DNA from: Ralstonia sp. 25mfcol4.1
Lineage (GTDB): Bacteria > Pseudomonadota > Gammaproteobacteria > Burkholderiales > Burkholderiaceae
Assembly (NCBI RefSeq): GCF_900104095.1
Contig: NZ_FNJO01000009.1
Location: forward strand, 124,001 to 188,000
Length of the DNA stretch: 64,000 nucleotides
Direction of reading: 5' to 3'
The position numbers and the translations under genes were made by a program. Below, piece by piece: positions 61,154 to 64,000 of the stretch. Positions within the stretch are counted from its first letter, which is position 1. Each line of letters begins with the position of its first letter. The notes below the pieces were generated by a model. That model was not told the origin of the DNA. It saw only the letters and a list, made by a program, of their open reading frames with translations, and did not search any database.

Positions 61154-63859
61154 TTACTCCTCGGCTTCCGCCGTCTGCTTGGCCTTCTTGGCCGCAGTGG
61201 TCTTTGCGGCTGTCTTCGTGGCTACCTTCTTGGCCGGCGCGGTCCTGGAGGCAGCCTTTTTGGCAGGCGCTTTCTTGGCAGGCGCCTTGGCAGCCGTTTT
61301 TGCGGCGGCCTTGGCCGGCGCGGCCTCGGCTTCCTCGCCCTTGGCTGCCGACTTCGCCGCCGCGGACTTCGCAGCCGGCTTGGCGCCCGCCTTGGGCTCG
61401 CGTGCCTCGAACTCGAAGCCGATCTTGCCGTCCGGCTGCTTCACCAGGAACGCCTTGAAGTTGCGGCCCGTGCGCGACGACTTGAAGCCCGTCAGCAGGT
61501 CCGTCTTGCCGGCGGTCAGCAGCTTGCCGATCTGCTCGCGCGAGATTTCCTGCTGCAGGATGATCTTGCCGGTCGTGAAATCGCAGGTCTTCTCGCTGCC
61601 CACGGCGTTCTCGCAGACGTACTTCATGCCGTGCTCGTAGACCTGGCCATTGCACTTCGGGCAGTGGCCCACAGGCGTCTGCCCGCTGAAGTCCACCGGT
61701 TCGTCGTCTTCCTCGTCGTTCTGCCCGAAGTCGAACTCCATCTTCCAGTGGCCTTCGTCATCCTTGGCCAGCTTCAGGATGGCTGCGAACGGACGGCCCA
61801 TCTTGCTGCGGAAGCCCTGCAGCGGACCGATTTCCTTCTTCTGCAGCAGTTCCTCGACTTCGTCGATCTCGAACTGGCGCCCGCCCGGGATCTTGCTGAT
61901 CGAGAAGTCGCACGCCGTACAGGCAAAGCGACGGTAGTTTTCCTTGACCTGGCCCCCGCACTGCGGGCACGGCGTGTCCAGCGTGGCGTAGTCGCCAGGG
62001 ATCGTGTCGCTGTCGTATTCCTTGGCGCGCTTGACGATCTGCTGCGTCATCTGCGCGATCTCGCGCATGAATTCATCACGCTTCAGACGGCCGCGCTCGA
62101 TCTGCGACAGCTTGTGTTCCCACTCGCCGGTCAGCTCGGCCTGGGTCAGTTCCTGCACGCCCAGGCCGCGCAGCAGCGTCATCAGCTGGAACGCCTTGGC
62201 GGTCGGAATCAGCTCGCGCCCTTCGCGCACCAGGTATTTTTCGGTCAGCAGGCCTTCGATGATGGCCGCGCGCGTGGCTGGCGTGCCCAGGCCCTTGCCG
62301 GCCATGGCCTCGCGCAGCGCGTCGTCGTCCACCAGCTTGCCGGCACCTTCCATCGCCGACAGCAGCGTCGCTTCGTTGTAGCGGGCCGGCGGGCGCGTAC
62401 TCAGGCCGACGGACTCCACCTTGTCGGTCTTGACGCGCTCGTCCTTCTGCACCGGCACCAGATTGGCGTCCTTGTCGTCCTTACCCTGGGCTTCGCGGCC
62501 GTAGATCACGAGCCAGCCCGGATTGACCAGCACCTTGCCTTCGGTCTTGAAGTGATGGCCGGCTACCTCGGTGATCCGCGTGGTCACCTGGAACTCGGCC
62601 GCCGGGAAGAACACGGCCAGAAAGCGGCGAACGACCAGGTCGTACAGCTTCTGCTCGGGCTCGGACAGGTTCTTCGGCGCCTGCAGCGTCGGGATGATGG
62701 CGAAGTGATCGCTGATCTTGCTGTTGTCGAAGATCTTCTTGTTCGGTTTCACCCAACCCTGCGACAGGATCTTCTTGGCATGCGGCAGGTAGTTCGGCGA
62801 ACTGTCGGCCAGCATGTCCATGGTCTGCTTGACCGTGTCGAGGTAGTCCTCGGGCAGCGCGCGGGCGTCGGTACGCGGGTACGTCAGCACCTTGTGCTTT
62901 TCATACAGCGCCTGCGCCAGGCCCAGCGTGTTTTTGGCCGAAAAGCCAAAACGCGAGTTGGCTTCACGCTGCAGCGTGGTCAGGTCGAACAGGGCCGGCG
63001 ACTGCTGCGTGGATGGCTTCGATTCCTCGGTGACCGTGCCCGGCTTGTCGCGGCAGGCCGCCACGATGCTCTTGGCCTCGGCTTCGCTCCACAGGCGCGA
63101 CTCGCGTGCCTCGGCGTCGAACTCGTTCTTCTTGAACTTCGGGTCGAACCAGCGGCCCTCGTACAGGCCGGCGGCGGCGATGAACTCGGCGCGCACTTCC
63201 CAGTAGTCACGCGGCACGAAGTGTTTGATCTTCTCTTCGCGCTCCACCACTATCGAGAGCGTCGGCGTCTGCACCCGACCCACCGTGGTCAGGAAGAAGC
63301 CGCCGCCCTTGCTGTTGAAGGCCGTCATCGCGCGCGTGCCGTTGATCCCGACCAGCCAGTCGGCTTCGGAACGGCAGCGGGCCGCGTCGGCCAGCGGCAG
63401 CATTTCCTCGTCCTCGCGCAGCGCGGCAAACCCGTCGCGGATCGCCTGCGGCGTCATCGACTGCAGCCACAGCCGGCGCACGGGCTGCTTGGCCTTCGCC
63501 TGCTGGGCGATCAGCCGGAAAATCAGTTCGCCTTCGCGCCCCGCGTCACAGGCGTTGATCAGCGCGGTCACGTCCTTGCGCTTGATGAGGCGGTTGAGCA
63601 CCTTCAGGCGCGATTCGGTCTTGGGGATCGGGCGCAGGTCGAAATGCGGGGGAATCACCGGCAGATTGGTGAAGCTCCACTTGCCTCGCTTGACCTCGTA
63701 GTCGTCGGGCGCGGCGATTTCCACCAGGTGGCCAACCGCCGAGGACAGCACATAGTCGTCGCTCTCGAAATACTCGTCGTGCTTGGCAAAGCCCCCGAGG
63801 GCGCGCGCAATATCGGCGGCGACCGATGGCTTTTCCGCGATGATGAGGGCTTTAGACAT
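61154..63859 (-). CDS. topB: DNA topoisomerase III
   Basis: A 901-residue type IA topoisomerase. The Toprim domain is seen at MSKALIIAEKPSVAADIARALG and CDAGREGELIFRL (about 104-116). The catalytic Tyr is in KVLTYPRTDARALPEDY (about Tyr327). GKGLGTPATRAAIIEGL follows, typical of TopB. Two zinc-ribbon-type segments come later (CPQCGG...CTACD and CPKCNG...CENAVG), then an Ala/Lys-rich tail (about 820-901) resembling histone H1-like tails, with repeats such as AAKTAAKAPAKKAPAKK. The tail probably aids DNA binding. TopB decatenates and resolves recombination or replication intermediates. The start at 63859 fits the conserved N-terminus. Confidence 0.96.
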   Translation of the reverse strand: MSKALIIAEKPSVAADIARALGGFAKHDEYFESDDYVLSSAVGHLVEIAAPDDYEVKRGKWSFTNLPVIPPHFDLRPIPKTESRLKVLNRLIKRKDVTALINACDAGREGELIFRLIAQQAKAKQPVRRLWLQSMTPQAIRDGFAALREDEEMLPLADAARCRSEADWLVGINGTRAMTAFNSKGGGFFLTTVGRVQTPTLSIVVEREEKIKHFVPRDYWEVRAEFIAAAGLYEGRWFDPKFKKNEFDAEARESRLWSEAEAKSIVAACRDKPGTVTEESKPSTQQSPALFDLTTLQREANSRFGFSAKNTLGLAQALYEKHKVLTYPRTDARALPEDYLDTVKQTMDMLADSSPNYLPHAKKILSQGWVKPNKKIFDNSKISDHFAIIPTLQAPKNLSEPEQKLYDLVVRRFLAVFFPAAEFQVTTRITEVAGHHFKTEGKVLVNPGWLVIYGREAQGKDDKDANLVPVQKDERVKTDKVESVGLSTRPPARYNEATLLSAMEGAGKLVDDDALREAMAGKGLGTPATRAAIIEGLLTEKYLVREGRELIPTAKAFQLMTLLRGLGVQELTQAELTGEWEHKLSQIERGRLKRDEFMREIAQMTQQIVKRAKEYDSDTIPGDYATLDTPCPQCGGQVKENYRRFACTACDFSISKIPGGRQFEIDEVEELLQKKEIGPLQGFRSKMGRPFAAILKLAKDDEGHWKMEFDFGQNDEEDDEPVDFSGQTPVGHCPKCNGQVYEHGMKYVCENAVGSEKTCDFTTGKIILQQEISREQIGKLLTAGKTDLLTGFKSSRTGRNFKAFLVKQPDGKIGFEFEAREPKAGAKPAAKSAAAKSAAKGEEAEAAPAKAAAKTAAKAPAKKAPAKKAASRTAPAKKVATKTAAKTTAAKKAKQTAEAEE

Positions 63860-64000
63860 TCAACGGGTCCTTGTGGCGCCACTGCAAAAGTGCAGTTCGC
63901 GCCTCTTGAAATTCACGGCAAACTATGTAAACAGCAGGCCTGGGCTTTGAGGCGCCAATAATAAGCGCGGTTCCGACGGGCGTGCAAGCGACCGCCGCCG
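63860..64000. promoter_or_regulatory. Upstream region of topB (window end)
   Basis: These 141 bases have no supported gene within the window. A TTTAC / AAACTATG-type AT-rich patch near 63915-63935 may be the topB promoter. An upstream neighbour is cut off by the window edge. Confidence 0.3.

Noticed and set aside
60776..63961. Long plus-strand open frame opposite topB
   Set aside because: Antisense shadow of topB; composition is Leu/Arg/His-rich and domain-free.

Overview
The window looks like the replication-origin region of the main chromosome of a Burkholderiaceae bacterium, most likely Cupriavidus or a close Ralstonia relative. The signs are high GC, the dnaN-dnaA-oriC-rpmH-rnpA-yidD-yidC-mnmE order, Bug/TctC-type binding proteins, DUF2957 lipoproteins and many RND pumps. 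The genus is inferred; no 16S or other marker gene is present. I saw no CRISPR array, insertion sequence, tRNA or rRNA.

Layout. (1) 1-9.6 kb, chromosome core: dnaN (partial) and dnaA on the minus strand; an origin with a cluster of DnaA-box-like 9-mers; rpmH, rnpA, yidD and yidC on the plus strand; then tam, a CHAD protein, mnmE and a small HEMAH-motif protein overlapping mnmE. (2) 9.7-17.3 kb: a TetR regulator, two envelope proteins, a Cache-type chemoreceptor, and a LysR / Bug binding protein / AstE-like deacylase catabolic set. (3) 17.3-31.3 kb: a catabolic locus. A MerR regulator faces a tightly overlapping minus-strand operon (flavin monooxygenase, SDR, alpha/beta hydrolase, PF10118-type metal hydrolase). 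Divergent from it are a Tat-exported dehydrogenase subunit and GMC oxidoreductase, a PsrA-like TetR regulator, a DUF1571 protein, two DUF2957 lipoproteins and an OmpW-type porin. Together these suggest uptake and oxidation of a hydrophobic alcohol, ketone or alkane-like substrate. This is the best candidate here for an undescribed system. (4) 31.4-38.5 kb: an AcrAB-OprM-type pump with a divergent TetR regulator and an AcrR-like operator. (5) 38.5-44 kb: a lone periplasmic binding protein divergent from a TctDE-type two-component system, then a ChaN / DUF2149 / MotA-TolQ three-gene operon. (6) 44.2-50.8 kb: an MdtA/MdtC-like RND pair, a YiiM-like MOSC protein and a D-2-hydroxyacid dehydrogenase. 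(7) 51.3-64 kb: pckG, a toxin-antitoxin locus with a frameshifted toxin, a NarXL-like two-component system divergent from cstA-ybdD, a glycine-zipper protein, a small secreted tandem-repeat protein, a LysR regulator and topB.

Central metabolism recurs: pckG (gluconeogenesis), cstA with its two-component system (pyruvate or peptide uptake under carbon limitation), tam (trans-aconitate detoxification) and a TctDE-type system. Several regulator genes are paired with clear inverted repeats, and those sites are listed. All functions come from reading motifs by eye; no database search was run.
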